Shown here piece by piece: positions 8,613 to 16,377 of a stretch of 40,908 bases of DNA; positions within the stretch are counted from its first letter, which is position 1, and the number at the start of each line of letters is the position of its first letter. Source of the stretch: Rhodanobacter sp. (GTDB taxonomy: Bacteria; Pseudomonadota; Gammaproteobacteria; Xanthomonadales; Rhodanobacteraceae); contig DAIDKO010000134.1 in assembly GCA_027450005.1 (NCBI GenBank), forward strand, positions 1 through 40,908, given 5' to 3'. The notes beneath the pieces were generated by a model that searched no databases, was not told where the DNA came from, and was given only the letters and a program-made list of their open reading frames with translations. Position numbers and translations under genes: made by a program.

Positions 8613-8851
8613 GCCGCCTCCGGGTGCACGCTGACGCGGGCCGCTTCGGCACGGCGCAAAGCGAAGCGGGTGAAACCGATCTGAATCAGTAGCGGATCGG
8701 CGCCCAGCGGCGCGCAGGCTACCACCCGCACCGCCTCGCCATCGACGAAGCCGAGATCGCGCAAACGCTGCGCGATCGCGTCATCCGCGTGCGCGTCGTC
8801 CACCCGATCCACCACGGCGAGGGCTCCCTTTGGCAAGTCAGTCAAGCGCAC
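8609..8851 (-). CDS. feoA: Ferrous iron transport protein FeoA
   Basis: A small SH3-like cytoplasmic protein of 80 residues that supports FeoB. It has the usual L-x-x-L-P-x-G start, A-I-A-Q-R-L-R-D-L-G-F-V-D-G-E-A-V in the middle and P-L-L-I-Q-I-G-F-T-R-F-A-L-R-R at the end. I chose the GTG at 8851 because a GGA lies about six bases upstream; a TTG two codons earlier (8857) is an alternative with a ribosome binding site that is too close. The stop overlaps feoB. A Fur-box-like palindrome lies 17-35 bases upstream, so expression is probably repressed when iron is plentiful. Confidence 0.9.
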   Translation of the reverse strand: MRLTDLPKGALAVVDRVDDAHADDAIAQRLRDLGFVDGEAVRVVACAPLGADPLLIQIGFTRFALRRAEAARVSVHPEAA

Positions 8852-8867
8852 GGTCAATCCAAGTACA

Positions 8868-8886
8868 AATACGAATGGTTCGCATT
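8868..8886 (-). promoter_or_regulatory. Fur-box-like palindrome over the feoA promoter
   Basis: On the minus strand the 19 bases read AATGCGAAC-C-ATTCGTATT; seven of nine positions are inversion-symmetric around the central C, and the layout matches the 7-1-7 Fur operator. A TACAAT hexamer (minus strand, 8889-8884) that could be the -10 element of feoA overlaps its left edge, so a bound Fur dimer would block RNA polymerase. No good -35 element is visible. The site lies between feoA and the divergent enoyl-CoA hydratase gene, whose start is about 100 bases away. Confidence 0.7.
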
Positions 8887-8988
8887 GTATCCGAATTTCG
8901 TCCGTGGTGCGCCTCCTGCCCGGGTCTTCACGGCGCGGGTCATATCGTGACCACAGTTTAAGATGTCGGTTTTCCGACGAGATAAGCC

Positions 8989-9780
8989 ATGACCGAGTTG
9001 GTACACATCACCGATCAAGCCGGCGTGCGCACGCTGACCATGCACCGCCCCGAGGTGCACAACGCGTTCCATGACGCGCTGATCGCCGACTTGACGGCCA
9101 CCATCGAGGCCGCCGGCCAGGATCGCGCCGTGCGCGCCGTGGTGCTCACCGGCAGCGGCCCCAGTTTCTCCGCAGGCGCCGACCTCAACTGGATGCGCGG
9201 CATGGCCCAGGCCAGCAAGCTGATGAACCGCGAGGACTCCCTGCGCCTCGCACGTCTGATGCGCAGCCTGCAGTTCTGCCCCAAGCCTACCGTGGCCCGG
9301 GTCAACGGCTCGGCCTACGGCGGCGGGCTGGGACTGGTCGCCTGCTGCGACATCGCCATCGGCACCGACAACGCGAAGTTCGGCTTCACCGAAGTCAAGA
9401 TGGGCCTCGTGCCCGCGGTGATCTCGCCCTACGTGATCGACGCCATCGGCCTGCGCCATGCGCGCCGACTGTTCCTCACCGGCGAGCTGTTCGATGCCAG
9501 CGAGGCGCAGCGCATCGGGCTGCTTCACCATGTGGTGGCGACGGACGATCTGGACGAGGCCGTGGCGTTTACGCTGAAGATGCTGTCCAAGGCTGGCCCC
9601 GAAGCGCTGCGCGAAGCCAAGCGGCTCGCCTTCCGCGTGGACGGTCTGGACGAGCACGCCGCCGAGCAGACCGACCAGCGCAACGCTGAGCTGATCGCGC
9701 ACCTGCGGGTGTCGCCGGAAGGCCAGGAGGGCCTCACCGCCTTCCTCGACAAGCGTGCGCCAAACTGGATCGCCGGCTGA
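8989..9780 (+). CDS. liuC: Methylglutaconyl-CoA hydratase (enoyl-CoA hydratase family)
   Basis: A 263-residue crotonase-fold protein. The oxyanion-hole segments S-A-G-A-D-L-N-W-M-R (61-70) and N-G-S-A-Y-G-G-G-L-G (106-115) are intact and a catalytic glutamate is present in F-G-F-T-E-V-K-M-G-L (E135). The W-M after A-D-L-N is common in the LiuC branch, which hydrates 3-methylglutaconyl-CoA to HMG-CoA in leucine degradation. The neighbours fit: the next two genes encode the biotin subunit of methylcrotonyl-CoA carboxylase and HMG-CoA lyase, the steps just before and after. A TTAAGAT at 8958-8964 may serve as -10, and a small hairpin GTCGG-TTTT-CCGAC lies at 8964-8977 just before the start. Confidence 0.9.
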   Translation: MTELVHITDQAGVRTLTMHRPEVHNAFHDALIADLTATIEAAGQDRAVRAVVLTGSGPSFSAGADLNWMRGMAQASKLMNREDSLRLARLMRSLQFCPKPTVARVNGSAYGGGLGLVACCDIAIGTDNAKFGFTEVKMGLVPAVISPYVIDAIGLRHARRLFLTGELFDASEAQRIGLLHHVVATDDLDEAVAFTLKMLSKAGPEALREAKRLAFRVDGLDEHAAEQTDQRNAELIAHLRVSPEGQEGLTAFLDKRAPNWIAG

Positions 9781-9866
9781 CCGTCCATGCTGCGCTGCGC
9801 ATCGGCTCGGCGCGGCGCATCTGCTAATTTTCCGAGGCTTTGCACCGCCCCGGCCAAGGAAACCGC

Positions 9867-11855
9867 ATGTTCGAACGCGTACTGATCGCCAACCGCGGCG
9901 AGATCGCCTGCCGCGTGATCCGCACTTGCCGCCGGCTCGGCATCCGCAGCATCGCGGTGTACTCCGAGGCAGACCGCGACGCGCAACACGTGCGCCTCGC
10001 CGACGAGGCCTGGCCCATCGGCGGCCCGCGTCCGGCGGAGTCCTACCTGCGCATCGAGGCGATCCTCGACGCCGCGAAGAAGAGCGGCGCACAAGCGATC
10101 CACCCCGGCTACGGCTTTCTGTCCGAGAACACCGCGTTCTCACGCGCCTGCCAGGAAGCCGGCATCGTGTTCATCGGCCCCGACCCCGAAAGCATCGAGG
10201 CGATGGGCTCCAAGTCCGCCGCCAAGCGCCTAATGGCGAAACACGCCGTGCCGCTGGTGCCCGGTTACGACGGCGATAACCAGGACAACGCCTTCCTCGC
10301 CGAACGGGCGCACGCCATCGGCTATCCGCTGATCATCAAGCCCTCGGCCGGCGGCGGCGGCAAGGGCATGCAGATCGTGCGCTGCGACGCGGAGTTTCCC
10401 GAGGCGCTGGCCACCGCGCAGCGCGTGGCGCAGGCCGCCTTCGGCGACGCCAGCATGCTGCTGGAGCGCTATGTCGAGCATCCGCGCCACATCGAATTCC
10501 AGGTGTTCGGCGACCGCCACGGCCACGTGATCCACCTCGACGAGCGCGAGTGTTCGGCGCAACGGCGCTACCAGAAGGTGCTGGAGGAAACGCCCTCGCC
10601 CTTCCTCACCCCCGAGATGCGTGCCGCGATGGGCGCCGCCGCGGTGGCCGCGGCCAGGGCAGTGAACTACGTGGGCGCGGGCACCGTGGAATTCATCGTG
10701 GGGCCGCAGGGCGATTTCCACTTCATGGAAATGAACACGCGCCTGCAGGTGGAGCATCCGGTCACCGAGCTCACCCACGGCATCGACCTGGTCGAATGGC
10801 AGCTGCGCATCGCGCACGGAGAGGCGCTGCCGCTTACCCAAGAGCAGGTCGCCTCGCACGGACACGCCATCGAGGTGCGCCTCTACGCGGAAGACCCGGA
10901 GCAGAACTTCCTGCCCGGCTCCGGCAAGCTGAACGCGCTGCGCTTGCCCGCGCCCTCGCGCCACGTGCGCATCGACGGCGGCGTGGCACAGGGCGACACG
11001 GTGACGATCTTCTACGACCCAATGATCGCCAAGCTGATCGTCTGGGACGCCGATCGCCCACAGGCCCTGCAGCGGCTGCGCGAGGCGCTGGCGGAGTGCG
11101 AGATCGAGGGACCGAAATCCAATGTCGCCTTCCTCGAACGCCTGGCGCGGCACCCCGCGGTCACCGAGGCGCGCATCGATACCGGCTACCTCGACCGCCA
11201 TCTCGACGAATTCGTCACCGGCCAGGGCGAGCCGGATCCGCACACGCTGTTCGCCGCCGCCACCGCCGCGCTGCTGCACGACGAGGCACACCTGGAGGGG
11301 TCCCCGGCCGATCCGCATTCGCCTTGGGCCAGCGCCGACGCCTGGCGCGTGGGCCACGCCGGCAAGCGCATCGTGGCGCTGCTGCGTGGCGAGACGCGCC
11401 GTGAGATCGAAGCGCACGGCCATGGCGGCAACTACGCGCTGGCCTATGGCGGACACGCCAGCGAAGTGCGCGGCGCGCGGCTCGACGGTGACGCCCTCAG
11501 CGCCCGCTTCGACGACGAAGCCGTACGCCATCGCCTGCGCAGCAACGCGCACCGGGTGCTGCTGCACGACGCCGAGGGCCGCCGCTGGCACCTGGATCGC
11601 GCTCCGGCTTATGCCTGGACATCGAAAGACACCAGCGGCGGGAGCCAGGTCGTCGCGCCCATGCCGGGCCGCATTGTGCTGGTGAAGGCTAGGCCAGGTG
11701 ACAACGTCGAGGAAGGCCAGGAACTGCTGGTGATGGAAGCGATGAAGATGGAACTGGCCTTGAAGGCGCCGCGTGCCGGCACCATCGAAAGCGTGTCGGC
11801 AGCCCAAGGCGAGTTCGTCGAAGCCGATGTGGTGCTGGTGAAATTTGAGGCCTGA
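9867..11855 (+). CDS. liuD: Methylcrotonyl-CoA carboxylase, biotin-containing (alpha) subunit
   Basis: A 662-residue protein starting at ATG 9867, seven bases after an AAGGA; the frame is open 27 bases further upstream, but M-F-E-R-V-L-I-A-N-R-G-E-I-A is the standard biotin carboxylase N-terminus. The carboxylase ATP-grasp domain has K-P-S-A-G-G-G-G-K-G-M near residue 158 and the H-x-E-x-Q segment R-H-I-E-F-Q-V. A linker domain follows, and the C-terminal biotinyl domain carries E-A-M-K-M with the acceptor lysine at 627. It carboxylates biotin with ATP and bicarbonate for the liuB-encoded subunit. The HMG-CoA lyase gene begins three bases after its stop. Confidence 0.95.
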   Translation: MFERVLIANRGEIACRVIRTCRRLGIRSIAVYSEADRDAQHVRLADEAWPIGGPRPAESYLRIEAILDAAKKSGAQAIHPGYGFLSENTAFSRACQEAGIVFIGPDPESIEAMGSKSAAKRLMAKHAVPLVPGYDGDNQDNAFLAERAHAIGYPLIIKPSAGGGGKGMQIVRCDAEFPEALATAQRVAQAAFGDASMLLERYVEHPRHIEFQVFGDRHGHVIHLDERECSAQRRYQKVLEETPSPFLTPEMRAAMGAAAVAAARAVNYVGAGTVEFIVGPQGDFHFMEMNTRLQVEHPVTELTHGIDLVEWQLRIAHGEALPLTQEQVASHGHAIEVRLYAEDPEQNFLPGSGKLNALRLPAPSRHVRIDGGVAQGDTVTIFYDPMIAKLIVWDADRPQALQRLREALAECEIEGPKSNVAFLERLARHPAVTEARIDTGYLDRHLDEFVTGQGEPDPHTLFAAATAALLHDEAHLEGSPADPHSPWASADAWRVGHAGKRIVALLRGETRREIEAHGHGGNYALAYGGHASEVRGARLDGDALSARFDDEAVRHRLRSNAHRVLLHDAEGRRWHLDRAPAYAWTSKDTSGGSQVVAPMPGRIVLVKARPGDNVEEGQELLVMEAMKMELALKAPRAGTIESVSAAQGEFVEADVVLVKFEA

Positions 11856-11858
11856 AGC

Positions 11859-12755
11859 ATGAGCAATGACCGTGTCCGCATCGTCGAAGTCGGCGCCCGC
11901 GACGGCCTGCAGAACGAGAAGATCCTGCTGCCGGCCGAAGTGAAGGTCGCCCTGATCGACCGGCTCTCCGCCACCGGCCTCACCACCATCGAGGCAACCA
12001 GCTTCGTCAGCCCGAAGTGGGTGCCGCAACTTGCCGACGCGACGGAAGTGTTCCGCGGCATCCGCAAGGTGCCGGGCGTGAGCTATCCCGTGCTGGTGCC
12101 GAACCTGCAGGGTTACGAGCGTGCGCGCGAAGTCGGGGCCAGCGAGATCGCCGTGTTCACTGCCGCCAGCGAGGCGTTCAACCGAAAGAACGTCAACGCC
12201 TCGATCGACGAATCCATCGAACGCTTCGTGCCGGTGGTGGAACGTGCAAAGGCCGATGGGGTGGCGGTGCGCGGCTACGTCTCCACCGTGCTCGGTTGCC
12301 CTTACCAGGGCGAGGTGCCGCTGCGCGACGTGGTGCGGGTGGCGCAGCGGCTGCACGCACTGGGCTGCTACGAAATCTCGCTGGGCGACACCATCGGCGC
12401 GGGCACGCCGGCCAAAGCGCGCGCGATGCTGCGCGCGGTCGCGCAGGAAGTGCCGATGCGCGCGCTGGCCGTGCATTTCCACGACACCTACGGCCAGGCG
12501 CTGGCGAATATCCTGGCCTGCCTCGAAGAAGGCGTGCGCGTCGTCGACAGCGCGGTCTCCGGCACCGGCGGCTGTCCCTATGCGAAGGGTGCTACCGGCA
12601 ACGTCGCCAGCGAGGACGTGGTGTACATGCTGCACGGCATGGGCATGGACACCGGCGTCGACCTCGACCTGCTGGTGGCCACCGGCGCGTGGCTGGCCGC
12701 GCAGCTGCACAAGGACAGCGCCAGCCGCGTGACGCGGGCACGCACGGCGGCCTGA
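11859..12755 (+). CDS. liuE: Hydroxymethylglutaryl-CoA lyase
   Basis: A 298-residue TIM-barrel lyase that cleaves HMG-CoA to acetoacetate and acetyl-CoA, the last step of leucine degradation. The N-terminal E-V-G-A-R-D-G-L-Q-N-E (10-20) carries the metal-binding aspartate, H206 and H208 in V-H-F-H-D-T-Y-G bind the divalent metal, and the catalytic cysteine is C239 in G-T-G-G-C-P-Y-A. The gene follows the biotin subunit by three bases and belongs to the same transcript. A GC-rich stem lies directly after the stop codon. Confidence 0.95.
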   Translation: MSNDRVRIVEVGARDGLQNEKILLPAEVKVALIDRLSATGLTTIEATSFVSPKWVPQLADATEVFRGIRKVPGVSYPVLVPNLQGYERAREVGASEIAVFTAASEAFNRKNVNASIDESIERFVPVVERAKADGVAVRGYVSTVLGCPYQGEVPLRDVVRVAQRLHALGCYEISLGDTIGAGTPAKARAMLRAVAQEVPMRALAVHFHDTYGQALANILACLEEGVRVVDSAVSGTGGCPYAKGATGNVASEDVVYMLHGMGMDTGVDLDLLVATGAWLAAQLHKDSASRVTRARTAA

Positions 12756-12787
12756 GCCAGCCGCCGGCCGCACCGGGGACGGCTGGC
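12756..12787 (+). terminator. Hairpin after the liu operon, no U-tract
   Basis: An 8-bp perfect stem, GCCAGCCG at 12756-12763 with CGGCTGGC at 12780-12787, starts directly behind the HMG-CoA lyase stop codon. The 16-base loop can fold further (CCGG with CCGG). No run of T follows, so it could be a weak or factor-assisted terminator or a 3'-end stabilising structure. Confidence 0.35.
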
Positions 12788-12838
12788 ATCCGGCGCGTAG
12801 CGTGGAATAATCACCCGCCCCGCTTCCTGGAACGCCGT

Positions 12839-13327
12839 ATGTCCCCCTCCTTTCTGATCCGTCCGATCGAGCCGCGCGACGACGCCGCGGTGGCCGCGAT
12901 CATCCGCACAGTCATGCCCGAGTTCGGCGCCGACGGCCCCGGCTTCGCCATTCACGATCGCGAGGTGGACGGCATGCATGCCGCCTATGCGCAGCCACGC
13001 AGTGCCTACTTCGTAGTGGAGTGCGACGGTGCCGTGGTCGGTGGTGCAGGCGTGGCGCCCCTGGTGGGCGGTGAGCCGGACGTGTGCGAGCTACGCAAGA
13101 TGTACTTCCTGCCCACCGTGCGTGGCATCGGCGCCGGCGGCGCGATGATGGAGCGCTGCCTCGACGCGGCGCGCGGCTTCGGCTTCCGCCGCTGCTACAT
13201 CGAAACCCTGACCGGCATGGATGCGGCACAGGCGCTGTACCGGCGCCATGGCTTTACCCCACTTCGCGCACCGATGGGCGGCACCGGCCACCACGGCTGC
13301 GACCGCTACTACCTCCGCGAGCTCTGA
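12839..13327 (+). CDS. GNAT-family N-acetyltransferase
   Basis: A 162-residue single-domain GNAT protein. It starts at ATG 12839; the longer frame upstream is antisense-type noise inside the lyase gene. Motif A, which binds acetyl-CoA pyrophosphate, reads K-M-Y-F-L-P-T-V-R-G-I-G-A-G-G near residues 88-102, followed by the C-terminal Y-R-R-H-G-F-T-P-L strand-turn. Proteins of this type with E-L-R-K-M-Y-F sometimes act on small molecules or peptides, but the substrate cannot be read from sequence. The next gene, another GNAT, starts ten bases later, so the two form a small operon. Confidence 0.85.
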   Translation: MSPSFLIRPIEPRDDAAVAAIIRTVMPEFGADGPGFAIHDREVDGMHAAYAQPRSAYFVVECDGAVVGGAGVAPLVGGEPDVCELRKMYFLPTVRGIGAGGAMMERCLDAARGFGFRRCYIETLTGMDAAQALYRRHGFTPLRAPMGGTGHHGCDRYYLREL

Positions 13328-13337
13328 CAGGATTTCC

Positions 13338-13919
13338 GTGTCCACCCCTATTCGTATCGCCCGCGAAGCGGATGCCGCCGCGGTCCATGCGATCTACGCG
13401 CCACACATCGCCACAGGCGTCGCCACCTTCGAGACAGCGCTGCCAGGCGAGGATGCCATGCGCGAGCGCATCCGCAGTCGCCTGCCGCACTACCCGTGGC
13501 TGGTCTGGGAAGACGGCGGCGAGGTTCTGGCCTACGCCTACGCTGGCCGCTTCCGCGAGCGCGCCGCCTACGACTGGATCGCCGAAACCTCGATTTACGT
13601 GCGCCCGGACGGCCAGCGCCGCGGCATCGCCCGTCGGCTCTACGGGGCGTTGCTCGACACGCTGGTCCTACAGGGGCTGACCCAGGCGGTGGGCGTGATC
13701 ACCCTACCCAATCCCGTGAGCGTGGGGTTCCACGAGGCGTTGGGCTTTGACACCGCCGGGGTATGGCGCCAGTGCGGCTACAAGCTCGGGCAGTGGTGGG
13801 ACGTCGGCGTGTGGCAAAAGGAACTGCAGCCCTCGGTCGACCCACCGCCGTCGGTGAAACCGTTCGGCACGCTCGCCGCGACGCCGGAACTGCACGCGCT
13901 GCTGGACCGCAATTCATGA
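13338..13919 (+). CDS. GNAT acetyltransferase of the phosphinothricin/methionine sulfoximine type
   Basis: A 193-residue protein beginning at GTG 13338 with a CAGGAT upstream. It has the hallmarks of the Pat/MnaT branch: an N-terminal A-V-H-A-I-Y-A-P-H-I-x-x-G-V-A-T-F-E, then A-Y-A-G-x-F-R-x-R-A-A-Y-D-W near the middle, V-R-P-D-G-Q-R-R-G-I-A as acetyl-CoA motif A and G-F-H-E-A-L-G-F-D-T-A-G-V-W-R-Q-C-G-Y-K-L-G-Q-W at the end. Members acetylate phosphinothricin, methionine sulfoximine or the arsenic analogue arsinothricin; no ars genes are near, so the substrate is open. The stop codon lies inside the U-tract of the convergent terminator. Confidence 0.88.
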   Translation: MSTPIRIAREADAAAVHAIYAPHIATGVATFETALPGEDAMRERIRSRLPHYPWLVWEDGGEVLAYAYAGRFRERAAYDWIAETSIYVRPDGQRRGIARRLYGALLDTLVLQGLTQAVGVITLPNPVSVGFHEALGFDTAGVWRQCGYKLGQWWDVGVWQKELQPSVDPPPSVKPFGTLAATPELHALLDRNS

Positions 13920-13950
13920 AAACGGCGCGCCCGCAACGCGGGCGCGCCGT
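13918..13950 (-). terminator. Intrinsic terminator of the RcnB-like gene
   Basis: A perfect 13-bp GC-rich stem (13922-13934 with 13938-13950) with a 3-base loop. Read on the minus strand it is followed by TTTTCAT, a short U-tract, so it terminates the minus-strand gene at 13986-14414. It also lies directly after the plus-strand acetyltransferase stop and may act on both converging transcripts. Confidence 0.75.
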
Positions 13951-13985
13951 CATGGGGCGGACGCGGATGTGACCGACGCGGCTGC

Positions 13986-14414
13986 TTAATGGTTGAGCAG
14001 CAGGTCGACGATCGCACCGGTGGTGATCGCCACCAGCAGATAATCGCCGTCGTCGCTGCGTACCCAGTGGTAGCCGGGCGGCGGCTCGCGCAGGTGGGCG
14101 TCGCGCCAGTCGTACACCACATAGCGGCGACTACGGTACTCCTCCGGCAAATAGCCGCCAGGCCGGTACCAACCCTCATGGCGGCCACGGTCGCGCCAAT
14201 CCCGGTAGTGGCCGTAGGCATGGCCGCGTCCGTGGTCGTCATCGTCGTGGCGCACGTAATAAGCGCCGCCATCCCTGTCGCCCCGGTCGCCATCGTCCTG
14301 ATGGTGGCCACGCCCGTGGTCGTGTCCATGGTCATAGTCCTGTGCCAGCACCGAGCCGCTGGCCAACGCCAGCATCGCGCCACAGACGACAGACAAACCC
14401 AGCAGCTTTTTCAT
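13986..14414 (-). CDS. RcnB-family periplasmic protein
   Basis: A 142-residue secreted protein. The start at 14414 is supported by GGAGGT nine bases upstream and by the signal peptide at residues 1-24 (M-K-K-L-L-G-L-S..., cleavage after V-L-A). The mature N-terminus is an extreme His/Asp/Gly-rich stretch (about 26-75, with repeated D-H-G, D-R-G-D and H-D-D-D-D-H). The C-terminal part has the family pattern G-Y-H-W-V-R-S-D-D-G-D-Y-L-L-V-A-I-T-T-G-A-I, as in RcnB and YcfR-like envelope proteins. RcnB tunes nickel and cobalt efflux in E. coli; metal binding is plausible for this His/Asp-rich region, but no rcnA efflux gene is nearby. Confidence 0.85.
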   Translation of the reverse strand: MKKLLGLSVVCGAMLALASGSVLAQDYDHGHDHGRGHHQDDGDRGDRDGGAYYVRHDDDDHGRGHAYGHYRDWRDRGRHEGWYRPGGYLPEEYRSRRYVVYDWRDAHLREPPPGYHWVRSDDGDYLLVAITTGAIVDLLLNH

Positions 14415-14620
14415 GTCGACCTCCACTCGATGAATCACCGAACCGTTCGCATCATATCCTCGATCGCATGATCCGCCCGCGCGATCTGGCACAAAAGTCG
14501 TTCCCGGCTGCCCAACCCAGGATGAACTGCCTGGATCCAGCGGGTTTCTCGTTCAGCCTGCAGCGGATGCCGTCACTGAGCTAAAATTGAGCGTTTTCGG
14601 CATCTGTTTCGGGGAATTCC

Positions 14621-15388
14621 ATGCAACTCGACCAAGTCAAGGCGATCATCACCGGCGGCGCCTCCGGCCTCGGCCACGCGGCGGCGCAGCATCTCGTCGC
14701 CCACGGCGCCCGCGTGGCGCTGTTCGACGTGAACGAGGAAAAGGGCCAGGCCGCTGCCAAGGCGCTGGGCGACGTGGCGCGCTTCTACAAGACCGACGTG
14801 ACCAGCGAGGACGGCGTGGCCGCCAACGTGGCTGCTGCGCGCGAAGCGATGGGCGGTCTCAACGTTGTGATGAACTGCGCCGGCATCCTCGGCGCCGGCC
14901 GCGTGCTGGGCAAGGAAGGCCCGATGCCGCTCGGCACCTTCGCCAGCACCGTGATGGTGAATCTGGTCGGCAGCTTCAACGTGGCCAAGGCGGCCGCGGC
15001 GCTGATGCAGCACAACGAGGCGGGCGAGGACGGCGAGCGCGGCGTGATCGTCAACACCGCGAGCGTGGCCGCCTACGAAGGGCAGATCGGCCAGGCCGCC
15101 TACTCCGCGTCGAAGGGCGGCGTGGTCGGCATGACCCTGCCGATGGCACGCGAACTGGCCCGCTTTGGCATCCGTGTGGCGACCATTGCGCCGGGCATCT
15201 TCTGGACTCCGATGGTGGACGGCATGCCGCCGCAGGTCCAGGAGTCGCTGTCCGCCTCGATCCCGTTCCCGTCGCGCCTTGGCAAGCCCGAGGAGTTCGC
15301 CCAGACCGTGGCCTTCATCCTCGGCAACCGCTACATCAACGGCGAGACCATCCGCCTGGACGGTGCGGTGCGATTGCAGCCAAAGTGA
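14621..15388 (+). CDS. Short-chain dehydrogenase, 3-hydroxyacyl-CoA dehydrogenase type 2-like
   Basis: A 255-residue classical SDR. The NAD-binding T-G-G-A-S-G-L-G motif lies at 11-18, N-C-A-G at the end of beta 4, and the catalytic Y161-x-x-x-K165 in A-Y-S-A-S-K-G-G. The segment G-I-F-W-T-P-M-V-D-G-M-P and the N-terminal pattern resemble human HSD10, which oxidises 2-methyl-3-hydroxybutyryl-CoA in isoleucine breakdown and other 3-hydroxyacyl-CoAs. The start ATG follows GGGGAA. It stands divergent from the RcnB-like gene with a 206-base spacer that must hold both promoters. The role in branched-chain or fatty acid oxidation is inferred from the subfamily. Confidence 0.85.
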   Translation: MQLDQVKAIITGGASGLGHAAAQHLVAHGARVALFDVNEEKGQAAAKALGDVARFYKTDVTSEDGVAANVAAAREAMGGLNVVMNCAGILGAGRVLGKEGPMPLGTFASTVMVNLVGSFNVAKAAAALMQHNEAGEDGERGVIVNTASVAAYEGQIGQAAYSASKGGVVGMTLPMARELARFGIRVATIAPGIFWTPMVDGMPPQVQESLSASIPFPSRLGKPEEFAQTVAFILGNRYINGETIRLDGAVRLQPK

Positions 15389-15412
15389 CTCAAAGACCTC
15401 AGGACCAAGGCC

Positions 15413-15739
15413 ATGGAACGTATCAACTGGCTCGCCCGTACCCACGTCCTACCGGGTCGCCACCACTGGCGCAAGCGCTGGGAAATCGTCCGTCAGGCCG
15501 GCTGGGGACGTTATGTTCTGTTGGATCACGCCCTGTTTTATGGGCTCAGCCTGTTCTTCGTGAGCCTGCTGTCGAAGCGGCTCTTTCACCCCAGGTTGCC
15601 GCCTAGCGGCGTGTTTCCGTCGCTGATGGATGCGCTGATTTTCGTCGGCATTTGGGGTGCCCTCGGCGCAGTGAAGTGGTGGAACTGCGAGCGCCATTAC
15701 CGTCGTCCCGAAAATCCTCCCAAGGAATCCGCTCCGTGA
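15413..15739 (+). CDS. Small two-helix membrane protein, coupled to efpL
   Basis: A 108-residue protein of unknown function. The first 33 residues are basic and Trp-rich ([14 protein letters not shown]). Two hydrophobic helices follow, at about 35-53 ([18 protein letters not shown]) and 69-88 ([17 protein letters not shown]). It begins 24 bases after the SDR stop, and its stop overlaps the GTG start of efpL (GTGA), so the three genes likely form one transcript. Confidence 0.7.
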   Translation: MERINWLARTHVLPGRHHWRKRWEIVRQAGWGRYVLLDHALFYGLSLFFVSLLSKRLFHPRLPPSGVFPSLMDALIFVGIWGALGAVKWWNCERHYRRPENPPKESAP

Positions 15740-16299
15740 AAGCTTCCGACGTCAAGAAAGGCAACGTGGTCGAACACGAAGGTACCGTGTACCAGGTGCG
15801 CGACATCGAACGCAGCGCGCCGACCGCGCGCGGCGGCAACGTCACGTTCCGCTTCACCATGTATTCGATTCCCGGCGGACGCAAGTTCGACCTTAGCCTG
15901 CGCGCCGACGACGACCTGAAGGAGATGGACCTGGTACGCCGCGCTGCGAACTTCTCCTACAAGGACGGCGACGCCTTCGTGTTCATGGACGCGGAGGACT
16001 ACACCCAGTACCTGCTCGACCCTGCGCTGGTGGGCGACAACGCCGGCTACATCGTCGAGGAGGTGGAAGGCTATTACGTGCAGCTGATCGACGACGCGCC
16101 GGTCGGTCTGCAGGTGCCCACCAGCGTGGTGCTCACCGTGGTGGACACTGCGCCGGAGCTGAAGGGCGCCAGCGCCACCAAGCGCACCAAGCCGGCCAAG
16201 CTCAACACCGGCGTGGAGATCCAGGTGCCTGAGTACATCACCAACGACGAAAAGGTGTGGGTGAACACGCTGACCGGCGAGTTCGCCGGCAGGGCCTGA
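15736..16299 (+). CDS. efpL: Elongation factor P-like protein EfpL (YeiP)
   Basis: A 187-residue three-domain EF-P paralogue that helps ribosomes stalled on proline-rich or related motifs. The start is GTG 15736, overlapping the previous stop; the open frame upstream has no EF-P character. The N-terminal KOW-like domain has [18 protein letters not shown] and the loop S-A-P-T-A-R-G-G-N, where EF-P carries its modified lysine; the arginine at the tip is characteristic of the EfpL subfamily. Domain 3 has [17 protein letters not shown] and I-Q-V-P-E-Y-I. No modification enzyme is encoded nearby, consistent with an unmodified arginine tip. Confidence 0.93.
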   Translation: MKASDVKKGNVVEHEGTVYQVRDIERSAPTARGGNVTFRFTMYSIPGGRKFDLSLRADDDLKEMDLVRRAANFSYKDGDAFVFMDAEDYTQYLLDPALVGDNAGYIVEEVEGYYVQLIDDAPVGLQVPTSVVLTVVDTAPELKGASATKRTKPAKLNTGVEIQVPEYITNDEKVWVNTLTGEFAGRA

Positions 16300-16377
16300 G
16301 CGCCACCGCCTAGCCCGGCGCGGGGGCGGCAGGCATTCTTTGCCATACTCGCCGTTCCGCCCCCGCACAGCTCTGTC

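Noticed and set aside
10230-12773. An 847-codon open frame on the minus strand
   Set aside because: It is antisense to the biotin carboxylase and lyase genes, His/Arg/Ala-rich with no domain, as expected from GC-rich codon bias.
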